64,000 nt of DNA. Source: Sporolactobacillus shoreicorticis. GTDB lineage: Bacteria; Bacillota; Bacilli; Bacillales; Sporolactobacillaceae. Location of the stretch: contig NZ_JAMXWM010000001.1 of assembly GCF_024125445.1 (NCBI RefSeq), positions 186,001 to 250,000 on the forward strand, written 5' to 3'. Shown here one piece after another: positions 55,213 through 63,918 of this stretch. Under the pieces are notes generated by a model that had not been told where the DNA came from, searched no databases, and worked only from the letters and a program-made list of their open reading frames with translations. Each line of letters starts with the position of its first letter. The first letter of the stretch is position 1. The position numbers were made by a program, and so were the translations under genes.

Positions 55213-57600
55213 ATGTTTGGTGAACTGATCGGATACGCGAGGAACCAAAATCGAATAACGGTTGAATTTGAAAAGAACAAAGTCATCATAACCGTGATTA
55301 CCCCTTCGATCATTAACTTTTTTGCAGCTCTTGCAAGTGAGCGGCGTCCGTCAAAAGCGATTGAACATCTAGAAGAGGCACCGGGTGTGCTCATTGTTGA
55401 CTTTTCCGAAGGAGTACTGACGATTCGCACGGAACAATTAACGGTTAAAGTGACAAACGAATTTGAGGTGACCATCTCGGGTCATTCCGGTGCGATTCTC
55501 AGTGAAGATTATCGTGGAACGGGTACAGCTTTTATTCGAAGAGGAGCGGGAGAAGGGATTGCCATGGCGGCTGAGGAAGGTCATAAACTTTCTTCAGCCG
55601 AGGAAAAAATCAGCTATAAATTAAAAAAGAAACTGAATCCGAACACGTTCTTTTACGGACTTGGCGAGAAGACGGGTCATTTAAATAAAAAAGGATACCA
55701 CTACAGGATGTGGAATACAGATGATCCTTCTCCACATGTTGAGAGCTTTGAAACTTTGTACAAATCAATCCCGTTTCTTATTGCATTGAAAGACAATCAG
55801 GCGTTCGGTTACTTCTTTGATACTACCTTTGAATCGCAATTTGATTTGGGGAAGGAGAACAGTGAATACTACAGTTTCGCAGCAGTGGGCGGCAATCTTG
55901 ATTACTTTTTTATTTATGGTCCTTCAGTTAAAGAAGTTGTCACCGGTTATACAAAACTGACCGGAACGACGCCGCTGCCGCAGCTTTGGACACTTGGGTA
56001 TCAGCAAAGTCGCTGGGCCTACGCTCCTGAAGCACGGCTTAATGAGGTAGCCGATACATTTCGTAAAAAAGCGATTCCGTGTGATGTTCTGCATCTTGAC
56101 ATCGATTATATGGACGGCTATCGTGTATTCACTTGGGATCGCAAGAAGTTTCCCAATCCGGAAGAACTGCTGAAAAAGTTAAAGACGCAAGGGTTCAAAG
56201 TGGTCACGATTATTGATCCGGGAGTCAAGAAGGATCGAGGTTACTCTATTTATGATCAAGGACTCGCCAATCACTACTTTGCAACGGATAAGGATGGCAT
56301 TCCTTATGTGAATCAGGTTTGGCCGGGCGATGCTCTGTTCCCCGATTTTTCCAATGAGAACGTGAGAAACTGGTGGGCGGACAATCAGAAAATTATGACC
56401 AATCTCGGCGTTTCCGGCATTTGGAATGACATGAATGAACCGGCCAGTTTTAAAGGACCGCTTCCGGACGATGTTCAATTCAACAATGACGGTATTCAAA
56501 CCGATCATCGCGAAATTCATAATGTTTACGGGCATTATATGGCGAAAGCGACGTATGAGGGAATCAAGCGGGCAACAGGCAAACGCCCTTTTGTTATTAC
56601 ACGTGCATGCTATGCCGGCACGCAGAAATATTCCACCGTCTGGACCGGAGACAATCAGAGCCTTTGGGAACATTTGCGTATGGCGTTGCCGATACTGATG
56701 AATCTTGGGCTCAGCGGTGTCACATTTTGCGGGACGGATGTCGGCGGTTTTGGTTTTGACTGTACCTCCGAACTGCTGTCGCGCTGGGTGCAGGTCGGTG
56801 CATTTACCCCGCTGTTCCGCAACCACTCCAGTATTTTCACGCGCGATCAGGAACCGTGGGCGTTTGATGAACAGACCGAATCGATCAATCGAAAATACAT
56901 CAATTTACGTTATCAGCTGCTTCCCTATTTATACGATCTGCTCCATGATGAAGAGATCAGCGGATTGCCGATCATGCGGCCGCTGCTGCTTGACTATCAA
57001 AACGATCCGAAAACTTATGAGATCAACGATCAATTTCTTTGCGGGGAAGCGATTCTTGTCGCACCCGTGGTCGAACAAGGTGCTAAGAAGCGGCTGGTTT
57101 ACTTGCCGAAGGGCAGCCGATGGATTGATTTCTGGACGAAGGAAAGCCATCAGGGCGGCCAATACATTGTGAAGACAGCGCCGCTTGACGTCTGCCCGAT
57201 CTATGTTAAAGCAGCAAGCTTCATCCCTCTCTACCCTGTTCAAAATTATGTTGGCGAAAAAGCAGTAAATCAATTGACACTGGATCTGTATCTGCCTGAA
57301 AAGGGTGAGGCGGGCAGCTATATACATTATCAGGATGATGGAGAAAGCTTCGATTATCGCAAGGGAAGCTACAATCTTTATGAATTTACTGCTCACTTGG
57401 ACGCATCAAATAAGGAACTCCATGTATCATTGAGTCGGACACATAACGGTTACGAGAAAAGCTACGACTCTTTTATACTCATTTTGAACAACACTGAGGC
57501 GCAATCCGTTTCATTGAATGACGCGCCGATACCATTCGAAGTCACGAAAGACCATACGGTTGTAACCGCTGAAGGCGGGGAACTGCATATTAAGCTGTAA
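55213..57600 (+). CDS. Alpha-glucosidase, glycoside hydrolase family 31
   Basis: The 795-residue protein has a typical GH31 domain order: N-terminal beta-sandwich, (beta/alpha)8 barrel (about residues 250-610), proximal and distal C-terminal sheets. Catalytic nucleophile Asp406 lies in GIWNDMNEP and acid/base Asp480 in TGDNQSLW. It releases glucose from maltose-type oligosaccharides in the cytoplasm; no signal peptide is present. TATGGAGGTGCAC precedes the ATG. A cre site upstream predicts catabolite repression. Confidence 0.94.
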   Translation: MFGELIGYARNQNRITVEFEKNKVIITVITPSIINFFAALASERRPSKAIEHLEEAPGVLIVDFSEGVLTIRTEQLTVKVTNEFEVTISGHSGAILSEDYRGTGTAFIRRGAGEGIAMAAEEGHKLSSAEEKISYKLKKKLNPNTFFYGLGEKTGHLNKKGYHYRMWNTDDPSPHVESFETLYKSIPFLIALKDNQAFGYFFDTTFESQFDLGKENSEYYSFAAVGGNLDYFFIYGPSVKEVVTGYTKLTGTTPLPQLWTLGYQQSRWAYAPEARLNEVADTFRKKAIPCDVLHLDIDYMDGYRVFTWDRKKFPNPEELLKKLKTQGFKVVTIIDPGVKKDRGYSIYDQGLANHYFATDKDGIPYVNQVWPGDALFPDFSNENVRNWWADNQKIMTNLGVSGIWNDMNEPASFKGPLPDDVQFNNDGIQTDHREIHNVYGHYMAKATYEGIKRATGKRPFVITRACYAGTQKYSTVWTGDNQSLWEHLRMALPILMNLGLSGVTFCGTDVGGFGFDCTSELLSRWVQVGAFTPLFRNHSSIFTRDQEPWAFDEQTESINRKYINLRYQLLPYLYDLLHDEEISGLPIMRPLLLDYQNDPKTYEINDQFLCGEAILVAPVVEQGAKKRLVYLPKGSRWIDFWTKESHQGGQYIVKTAPLDVCPIYVKAASFIPLYPVQNYVGEKAVNQLTLDLYLPEKGEAGSYIHYQDDGESFDYRKGSYNLYEFTAHLDASNKELHVSLSRTHNGYEKSYDSFILILNNTEAQSVSLNDAPIPFEVTKDHTVVTAEGGELHIKL

Positions 57601-57625
57601 CCGAATTGGATGAGAGTATGATCGG

Positions 57626-57673
57626 CACAAAACAAATTCCTGGAGAAATAATTCTTTGGGAATTTGTTTTGTG
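57626..57673 (+). terminator. Terminator with 15-bp perfect stem after the GH31 gene
   Basis: CACAAAACAAATTCC pairs with GGAATTTGTTTTGTG around an 18-base loop. The sequence TATTGTTTTTAGG follows. Confidence 0.75.
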
Positions 57674-57802
57674 TATTGTTTTTAGGCCCGATTTGGAAAA
57701 TCAATGTTCATTTTTCGTATGTTTCATCATAAATGTACCGCTATAATTTAACTAAGGGTAGCACCAGCAGAACTTTGCTCAATTGAAACGGGGTGTCTGT
57801 CA

Positions 57803-58852
57803 GTGATTAGCGATGAGTCGATGAAAAGAGAATATTATCAAGCTCTGGTCGAGCGGGATTCTGCATATGATGGAATTTTCTTTGTGGGTATTAAAACAAC
57901 CGGTGTGTTCTGCCATGCGACGTGTCCGGCGAGAAAGCCGAATTATGAAAATTGCCTGTTTTATAAGACAGCGGAAGAAGCGCTTCTCGCAGGTTTTCGC
58001 CCATGTAAGCGATGCAAACCCTTATCATTTCCGCAAAAACAATTGCCGCTTGTTCAAAAAATGGTCGCTCTCGTTGAAGAAAACCCTGAGAAGAGATGGA
58101 AGGATTCCGATTTCAGTGAGCTAGGCGTTCATGCCGCGACGGCCCGAAGACAATTCAAGAAGAACTATAATATGACCTTTGTACAGTACGCCAGAGCAAG
58201 GAGAATGGGAATCGCGATGAATGCCATACGGACGGGAGAAAAAATTATTAATACACAAATTGATTCGGGATACGCGTCTTCGAGCGGATTCCATGATGCG
58301 TTTTCCAAGATTATGGGCAGAACACCAAACAGATCTAGGAAGATAAAAATACTTTATGCAAAGTGGATTGATACCCCCTTAGGGCCCATGGTGAGCATTG
58401 CGGATGAAGATTTTCTCTATTTGCTCGAGTTTGCCGACAGACGAGGATTGGAACGAGAAATTGAGCGCTTAAGAAATCGGTTAAACGCCGCGATTATACC
58501 GGGAGCAACGAAACGATCGGATCAAATAAAAGAGGAACTCCATGACTATTTTGATCATGAACTGAGCATGTTTGAAACACCAATTATGTTTATCGGTTCC
58601 GATTTTCAAAAAAGTGTCTGGAAACAGTTAATGAAGCTAAAGATGGGCGAGACGGCAACTTATAAAGATCTGGCCGTGCTGATCGGAAATCCGAAGGCTG
58701 TTCGCGCAATCGGGAATGCGAACGGTGCCAATCAACTCGCAATTATTGTTCCATGCCATCGGGTCATTCAATCGGATGGAACACTCGGGGGATACGGCGG
58801 TGGAGTTGAACGAAAGAAATGGCTGCTGGCCCATGAACAATCGGAACAGTGA
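57803..58852 (+). CDS. ada: Ada-type bifunctional methyl-DNA repair protein and regulator
   Basis: The 349-residue protein has all Ada parts: an N-terminal zinc/methyl-phosphotriester domain with Cys37, Cys41, Cys68 and Cys71 (CHATC and CKRC), a central AraC-type HTH (VHAATARRQFKKNYNMTFVQ) and a C-terminal O6-methylguanine methyltransferase with the acceptor Cys318 in VPCHRVI. B. subtilis splits these between AdaA and AdaB; here they are fused, as in E. coli. The GTG start follows GGGGTG. Confidence 0.93.
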   Translation: MISDESMKREYYQALVERDSAYDGIFFVGIKTTGVFCHATCPARKPNYENCLFYKTAEEALLAGFRPCKRCKPLSFPQKQLPLVQKMVALVEENPEKRWKDSDFSELGVHAATARRQFKKNYNMTFVQYARARRMGIAMNAIRTGEKIINTQIDSGYASSSGFHDAFSKIMGRTPNRSRKIKILYAKWIDTPLGPMVSIADEDFLYLLEFADRRGLEREIERLRNRLNAAIIPGATKRSDQIKEELHDYFDHELSMFETPIMFIGSDFQKSVWKQLMKLKMGETATYKDLAVLIGNPKAVRAIGNANGANQLAIIVPCHRVIQSDGTLGGYGGGVERKKWLLAHEQSEQ

Positions 58853-58958
58853 TCGATGCGACAGATCGAATTTTGTAGGCGGCCTTTTTCTTGATTGTCT
58901 AAACTCCGTTCCTTTGTTACACTTTAATTGATTATAAAAAAATTAGGAGGGGTTCCCT

Positions 58959-59003
58959 TTGACAGCATCCATGAGATTAAGAATCACTGCTTTCATTCGC
59001 TAA
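58959..59003 (+). CDS. 14-aa leader peptide of MFS exporter gene (macrolide-attenuator type)
   Basis: A perfect AGGAGG at 58945-58950 lies 8 bases before a TTG that opens MTASMRLRITAFIR and stop. From memory, this begins like the leader peptide of the mef/mel macrolide-efflux operons of streptococci, which carries MTASMRLR. It contains R-L-R, the +X+ arrest motif known for macrolide-bound ribosomes. A terminator follows at 59095-59119 and an MFS exporter at 59196. Drug-induced stalling here would favour read-through. Confidence 0.75.
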   Translation: MTASMRLRITAFIR

Positions 59004-59094
59004 CTAAATATGTTTGAGAGCTCTGACTGTGCTTGGAGCAACGGGAGTGGTCTGTCTGTTTTTAGGGAATTTAATAAATATAGATAATTTACAA

Positions 59095-59119
59095 GAGGGG
59101 ATCAATCGCCCCTCTTTTT
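59095..59119 (+). terminator. Attenuator terminator before the MFS exporter
   Basis: GAGGGG pairs with CCCCTC around 8 bases, followed by T5. It lies between the leader peptide stop and the exporter start, so it would stop transcription of the exporter by default. Confidence 0.8.
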
Positions 59120-59195
59120 ACTGCCCGAAACAGATGAATCGCGCATCTGCAGTGAAAGACTAATTGAAAAATTTAAAAGAAATGAGTGATTCACT

Positions 59196-60449
59196 GTGAC
59201 TACACGAACGGTTCCTCTAAAGGAGCACTGGTTGAAGAATAGTATTCTTTTTTTGGGCAGCCAGACGATTTCGCTCTTTGGTTCGTCCTTGGTTCAATAT
59301 GCGATGATGTGGTATGTCACGCTGCGGACAGGTTCCGGATCAATGATGACTATTTACATTATTTGCGGATTTATTCCAACCTTTCTTTTATCACCTGTCG
59401 CGGGCGTATGGGCGGATCGATTTAACAGAAAGAACCTCATTATGTTATCTGACGGATTAGTTGCTACGGCAACGCTCATCTTGGCTCTTTTCTTTTTAGC
59501 CGGATTTGATTCCATTTGGCTGCTTTTTCTCATGGCGTCTATTCGTGCTCTTGGGACGGGAATCCAGACGCCGGCGGTTGGTGCGATTCTGCCGCAAATT
59601 GTACCTAAGGATCATTTGACGAAAGTAAATGGCGCGAACGGCAGTATTCAAGCGGTGATCATGTTTGTCTCGCCAATCGTCAGTGCAGCTTTGCTGACCA
59701 TGACTTCCATTGACATGATCTTCTTCATTGATGTCATTACAGCGGTGATTGGGATTACAACTATGTTTACCTTGGTTAAGGTATCTGTTCATGAAAAGGC
59801 GCTGAAGAAACAGACGACCAGTTACTTCAAAGACTTTAAAGAAGGCTTGCGCTATGTAAATAATCACAGCTTTCTAAAAATATTTTTTCTGTACTTTGCT
59901 GTTTTCTTTGTCTTGATGGCTCCGGCGGCTTTTCTGACTCCGCTTCAAGTTTCGCGTACGTTTGGCAGTGATGTTTGGCGCCTAACCGCGGTTGAGATCG
60001 CCTTTTCCATCGGCATGATGAGCGGCGGAGGAATCATCGCGTCTTGGGGCGGCTTCCAGAATAAAATAAAAACGATAATCTTTTCGACTGCATTGATGGG
60101 AATCTGCACGCTTGCGTTAGGGGCTCTCGTTTTTAACTTCTGGGTCTATCTTACTTTTATGGCTTTGTTCGGTGTCGCCATGCCGATCTTAAATACGCCG
60201 ACGACCGTGCTCCTGCAGGAAAAAGTCGAAGAAGATTATTTGGGCCGTGTCTTTGGTGTCATGGGGATGATTTCTACGTCGATGATGCCGATGGGCATGC
60301 TGATTTTCGGGCCGATTGCGGATTTCATACGGATCGAATGGCTGCTTCTGGGAACCGGTGCCATCATGCTGATTCTGGTTTTACGCATGGGACGGAATAA
60401 GGTATTGATTGAAGCGGGAAAACCTGTCCCGCAGGAATCTCCATCATAA
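59196..60449 (+). CDS. Mef-like MFS exporter (putative macrolide efflux)
   Basis: The 417-residue protein has 12 membrane segments and the MefA-type start FLGSQTISLFGSSLVQYAMM, motif A GVWADRFNRKNLIM and GTGIQTPAVGAILPQIVP. The MFS_3/Mef subgroup includes macrolide exporters and many others of unknown substrate. The leader peptide with an RLR motif supports macrolide or related drug efflux. The GTG start has a weak binding site (GAGTGA), so expression probably relies on the upstream signal. It has a terminator 5 bases after the stop region. Confidence 0.85.
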   Translation: MTTRTVPLKEHWLKNSILFLGSQTISLFGSSLVQYAMMWYVTLRTGSGSMMTIYIICGFIPTFLLSPVAGVWADRFNRKNLIMLSDGLVATATLILALFFLAGFDSIWLLFLMASIRALGTGIQTPAVGAILPQIVPKDHLTKVNGANGSIQAVIMFVSPIVSAALLTMTSIDMIFFIDVITAVIGITTMFTLVKVSVHEKALKKQTTSYFKDFKEGLRYVNNHSFLKIFFLYFAVFFVLMAPAAFLTPLQVSRTFGSDVWRLTAVEIAFSIGMMSGGGIIASWGGFQNKIKTIIFSTALMGICTLALGALVFNFWVYLTFMALFGVAMPILNTPTTVLLQEKVEEDYLGRVFGVMGMISTSMMPMGMLIFGPIADFIRIEWLLLGTGAIMLILVLRMGRNKVLIEAGKPVPQESPS

Positions 60450-60454
60450 TGAAC

Positions 60455-60502
60455 AAAAACTCATTCTTGAACGCGTTAAAGGTTCGGGAATGAGTTTTTT
60501 TG
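60455..60502 (+). terminator. Terminator after the MFS exporter
   Basis: AAAAACTCATTC pairs with GAATGAGTTTTT around a 21-base loop, and the T-run continues to eight T. Confidence 0.8.
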
Positions 60503-60550
60503 TTACAAGTTAAGAAAGTTTAGCACTGTAGCATGTGGGTACGATGATAC

Positions 60551-60745
60551 GCATCATAAGATTCGGTTTGACGATCAGATAAAGCGTCCCATCCAAGAAA
60601 TAAACGGAGAAACTCCGCTTATCGAATCGAAAAATATGAAAATGGCGGGTTTTGTTTGGCATAAGCGGAAAAATTACCTTTATTTACCCACGAAACAAGC
60701 ATCGTATTGCAGATAACCGGAAAATTTCCGCTTATTTTCCGTTGA
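60551..60745. repeat. AAGCGGAAA palindromic repeat block, copy D (inverted, short)
   Basis: It carries GCATCATAAGATTCGGTT, AACGGAGAAACTCCGCTTAT, GCATAAGCGGAAAAATTACC and ATAACCGGAAAATTTCCGCT in the inverted orientation. The GC hairpin end of copies A-C is missing. Confidence 0.75.
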
Positions 60746-60864
60746 TACTCAGCACTTTTATGCAATCCTTCAGGGTGAATTGAAACGACCCTACCTAACG
60801 GTGCACAGATTGTCGGATCTGTTCGTTTCTCTTTTGTTATCTTTAAGTCAAGGAGGTCATGACT

Positions 60865-61740
60865 ATGGATTCGCTAAGACGAATGAATTGTGCCATGGAC
60901 TACATTGAAGCGCATCTGACAGAAACGATCAATTATCAAGAAGCAGCACGGCGCGCATGCTGTTCGGAGTATCATTTCAAGCGAATGTTTTCCTTTCTTG
61001 CTGGCATACCGATTTCCGAGTATATTCGCCGAAGACGGTTGACCCTTGCGGCATTTGAACTCAGAGACAGCCGCAAAGTCATCGACGTTGCCGTCAACTA
61101 CGGCTACACTTCCGCGGATGCGTTCACTCGTGCGTTTCATTCCCTGCACGGCATCACGCCTTCAGAGGCAATGAATACCGCGAAAAGTCTCAAAGCCTTT
61201 CCACGCATGACCTTCCAAGTAACCATTCAGGGAGTGAGCGAAATGAAATATCGCATTGTAGAGAAAGATGCCTTTCGAATTGTCGGTTTGAAAAAAAGAG
61301 TACCAATTATTTTCAATGGTGTAAATTCTGAAATTGAGGCGATGTGGCGGAGCTTGGATGAGCAAAAGATCAAGATCCTGAAAGGACTCGCAAATATCGA
61401 GCCATCTGGAATCATCAGTGCATCGACCAATTTTTCTGAAGGTAGAATGGAGGAAAAGGGAGCGCTTGATCATTATATCGGTGCAGCAACAACAAAGGAG
61501 TGCCCCGATCCTTTTGCATCACTGGAAGTTGCCGCAGCTACGTGGGCAGTCTTTGAGGCGGTCGGTCCGTTCCCCGATGCGCTGCAAGACGTGTGGGGAC
61601 GCATCTATTCGGAATGGTTTCCTTCGTCTGATTATGAAGCGGTTGAAGGGCCCGAGATCCTTTGGAATGAAAGCAAGGACACAACCTCATCAAAGTTCAA
61701 AAGTGAAATTTGGATATCGGTAAAACGCATTACTGAATGA
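60865..61740 (+). CDS. AraC regulator with GyrI-like effector domain, paralogue
   Basis: The 291-residue protein has an N-terminal AraC HTH pair ([20 protein letters not shown] and [20 protein letters not shown]) and a C-terminal GyrI-like domain ([40 protein letters not shown]). It has the same build as the gene at 49.4-50.3 kb. I chose the ATG at 60865 because AAGGAGGTC is 8 bases upstream; the ATG at 60859 is too close. Target unknown. Confidence 0.9.
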   Translation: MDSLRRMNCAMDYIEAHLTETINYQEAARRACCSEYHFKRMFSFLAGIPISEYIRRRRLTLAAFELRDSRKVIDVAVNYGYTSADAFTRAFHSLHGITPSEAMNTAKSLKAFPRMTFQVTIQGVSEMKYRIVEKDAFRIVGLKKRVPIIFNGVNSEIEAMWRSLDEQKIKILKGLANIEPSGIISASTNFSEGRMEEKGALDHYIGAATTKECPDPFASLEVAAATWAVFEAVGPFPDALQDVWGRIYSEWFPSSDYEAVEGPEILWNESKDTTSSKFKSEIWISVKRITE

Positions 61741-61872
61741 TCTCGTGATTGATCGTGGCAGGACGACGATCAATTTTAGACAGATCAATTATTAAATCTT
61801 TTTGCACAATAAAAAAACGCTTGGAGATTTTTCAAGCGTTTTAATGTATTCAATTTACCGTTGTTACTTGTA

Positions 61873-62838
61873 TTAAATCGTCGGTACGAACACAATCCGC
61901 TTTCCATTTTTAACAGGAGCACGCCAAACGTTCCCCACTTCGGAGAGCGGGACGGGTGACGCGTTCACCTTCAGCTTACCGGCTGTAATCACATCGATCA
62001 ATGCCGGGAATTCGGCTAGATATCCGGCGGTCGTGACGGAGCCCTGACCGCTGCCGAGCACTTGAAAGTTGGCAGAACGCAGGGCGACGGAAGGAACGGC
62101 GGCGGTTGGTCCGGCAATGGAACCGATTTGAATCCAGGAAAGCTTCCGGCTCCGATCAGAACGTTTCATCAGGATCGGGAGCATCGCGCGTTCAGCCGGT
62201 TTTCCCCAAAGATAGTCAATGACGACGTCAACCTCAGACGCTGCTTGACCAAGCCGGTTGGCAGCTTCCTTCGGATCGCCCGCCAAGGACACGGTAGCAT
62301 CCGCACCTAACGCCGGCAGAGATTCAAGACGTTCCGGATCACGGCCGGCACCGATCACTTGACTTGCACCGAGAAGCTTGGCAATTTGGACGGCCATCTG
62401 TCCGGAATTTCCGGTTGCACCTAGAACCAGAAGCTTTTGTCCCGGCTGAAAATCGATACGGCGGCGGAGTGCTACCCATGAAGACATTGCCGGATTCATG
62501 GCAGCGGCAATATTAATCGGATTAGCATTTTCTGTAAGCGGAACACTGCGCCGCAGGTCGATGACCGCTTTTTCCGCAAACGTACCCAGAAATTTGTCCG
62601 GTGTGACAAAATAGACGAGCTGACCATCAGGCAGCCGCCCAACACCGTCAATGCCGGGGATTAATGGCAGTTGATTCGTACTGGTATAGTGAGAACCGTT
62701 AGCCTGAGAGCGAACGCGAGGGTGGAAACCGGCGGCGAGAACATCAACAAGTACTTCATTTTTCCCCGAAGGCTGCAGTAAATCGAAAATTTCATAGTTT
62801 GGGACGGAATCAAACGTGTGCACTACAGCAGCGTACAT
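61873..62838 (-). CDS. MDR-type zinc-less quinone oxidoreductase-like dehydrogenase
   Basis: The 321-residue protein is a medium-chain dehydrogenase without the structural zinc cluster. It starts MYAAVVHTFDSVPNYEIFDL and has the nucleotide motif VLGATGNSGQMAVQIAKLLG (about residues 145-164). It is a quinone oxidoreductase-like enzyme acting on electrophilic carbonyls. GGAGG lies 8 bases before the ATG at 62838. It is divergent from a MarR gene with paired operators between them, so it is probably induced by that regulator's ligand. Confidence 0.85.
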   Translation of the reverse strand: MYAAVVHTFDSVPNYEIFDLLQPSGKNEVLVDVLAAGFHPRVRSQANGSHYTSTNQLPLIPGIDGVGRLPDGQLVYFVTPDKFLGTFAEKAVIDLRRSVPLTENANPINIAAAMNPAMSSWVALRRRIDFQPGQKLLVLGATGNSGQMAVQIAKLLGASQVIGAGRDPERLESLPALGADATVSLAGDPKEAANRLGQAASEVDVVIDYLWGKPAERAMLPILMKRSDRSRKLSWIQIGSIAGPTAAVPSVALRSANFQVLGSGQGSVTTAGYLAEFPALIDVITAGKLKVNASPVPLSEVGNVWRAPVKNGKRIVFVPTI

Positions 62839-62873
62839 AATAAAGACCTCCATTCACATCGTGTGTGTTATTA

Positions 62874-62909
62874 GTTTGCTTCACAAACAATATAGTTTGT
62901 TTTACAAAC
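62874..62909. promoter_or_regulatory. Two MarR-type operator dyads
   Basis: GTTTGC-TTC-ACAAAC (62874-62888) and GTTTGT-TTT-ACAAAC (62895-62909) are near-identical inverted repeats with centres 21 bp apart, two turns on the same face. They lie between the divergent MarR and dehydrogenase genes. Confidence 0.75.
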
Positions 62910-62970
62910 AAAGTCAAATCTGTGGTACACTGAGAGAAGAAAAAGTCTAAAAGTGACAAGGGTGAACAAC

Positions 62971-63402
62971 ATGAACAATGATCCAATACAAAATCAGTCA
63001 ATTGTAGATGGATTGGTCCAACTCTCGTTCCTTGTTCAGGAAATCCTTGGACGAGTAGGGACAGAGCATGGACTGTCGATTATTCAACTTCGACTGCTCG
63101 GAATTCTTCGTGATCGAGAGCCAAGCATGCGGCAGCTCGCTAAGCATCTTAACCTTGACAAATCCAGCATTACCGGCCTTGTCGATCGAGCGGAGCGTCG
63201 CGGCCTCGTCGAACGTAAAGTTTCTCCCAATGATCGGCGCGGATTCAATGTGTGCATAACACCTGCCGGACGGGAATTGACTCAGGCAGGCAACGAGGAG
63301 ATTGTGCGTCACGTGAAAGCTGCTGTCGAAGGACTTACAGAGAGAGAACGTGCGCAGCTCGTTATGCTTGTACGTAAAATTCTAGGCAATACCGTTAAAT
63401 GA
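62971..63402 (+). CDS. MarR-family transcriptional regulator
   Basis: The 143-residue protein has a MarR winged helix: SMRQLAKHLNLDKSSITGLV, then DRAERRGLVERKVSPNDRRG with the wing Asp-Arg-Arg. AGGGTGAAC precedes the ATG at 62971. It probably represses the divergent dehydrogenase gene through the two dyads. The ligand is unknown; quinones or other electrophiles are plausible. Confidence 0.9.
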   Translation: MNNDPIQNQSIVDGLVQLSFLVQEILGRVGTEHGLSIIQLRLLGILRDREPSMRQLAKHLNLDKSSITGLVDRAERRGLVERKVSPNDRRGFNVCITPAGRELTQAGNEEIVRHVKAAVEGLTERERAQLVMLVRKILGNTVK

Positions 63403-63866
63403 ATGACAACGGCTCAATTTTGATAGCAGATGACCTGACAATACAAAAAAACTTCGGTCCGGAGCTCTTGTTGTATGTTTATTTTAGAGAGATTGTTAGT
63501 TTAAGTGGCTCATAGAAGTACTCTCGGGGAAAAAGAATGACTAAAACGTCATTTCTATCTTCATCTGATTCGGTCCAATAAGACAAGTATGCAGTTTGTT
63601 TTTTAATTGATAATAGGTATCAAGAGAACGCACAGCGGTTAGATGATCATTTCTTTCATCACCAATTGTCGAATTACCTCTTATTTCCATTGGAATCAAA
63701 CTGAACGAAAACTTCATTCAATCCGGTTGATAAGATCAATAATTGATGGTTTGGACTTATTTTCATTCGTTTCGCAAGGGATTAATCGTTATAAGCGAAT
63801 CCCCTTAATACTTGGCTTTATTTCCGTTTCAACCAGGCAACCTGAGAACGTTCTTTATCTATACAA
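63403..63866. other. Intergenic stretch without a convincing gene
   Basis: A 58-codon minus-strand ORF at 63541-63717 begins MKFSFSLIPMEIRGNSTIGD and looks moderately coding-like, but it has no ribosome binding site and no family I know; it may be debris of a DUF gene. Nothing else was found. Confidence 0.4.
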
Positions 63867-63905
63867 AAAGGCCCCAAAAAAAGATTACTCCTTTCATGGG
63901 TGCCT
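63867..63905 (-). terminator. Terminator of the minus-strand acyl synthetase gene
   Basis: On the minus strand AGAGGCACCC and GGGGCCTTTTT can pair around the intervening loop and end in T5. Confidence 0.6.
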
Positions 63906-63918
63906 CTTATTGATCGTT

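Noticed and set aside
56179-56826. 215-codon minus-strand ORF within the GH31 gene
   Set aside because: Long, but antisense to conserved catalytic-barrel coding sequence and lacking a start signal.
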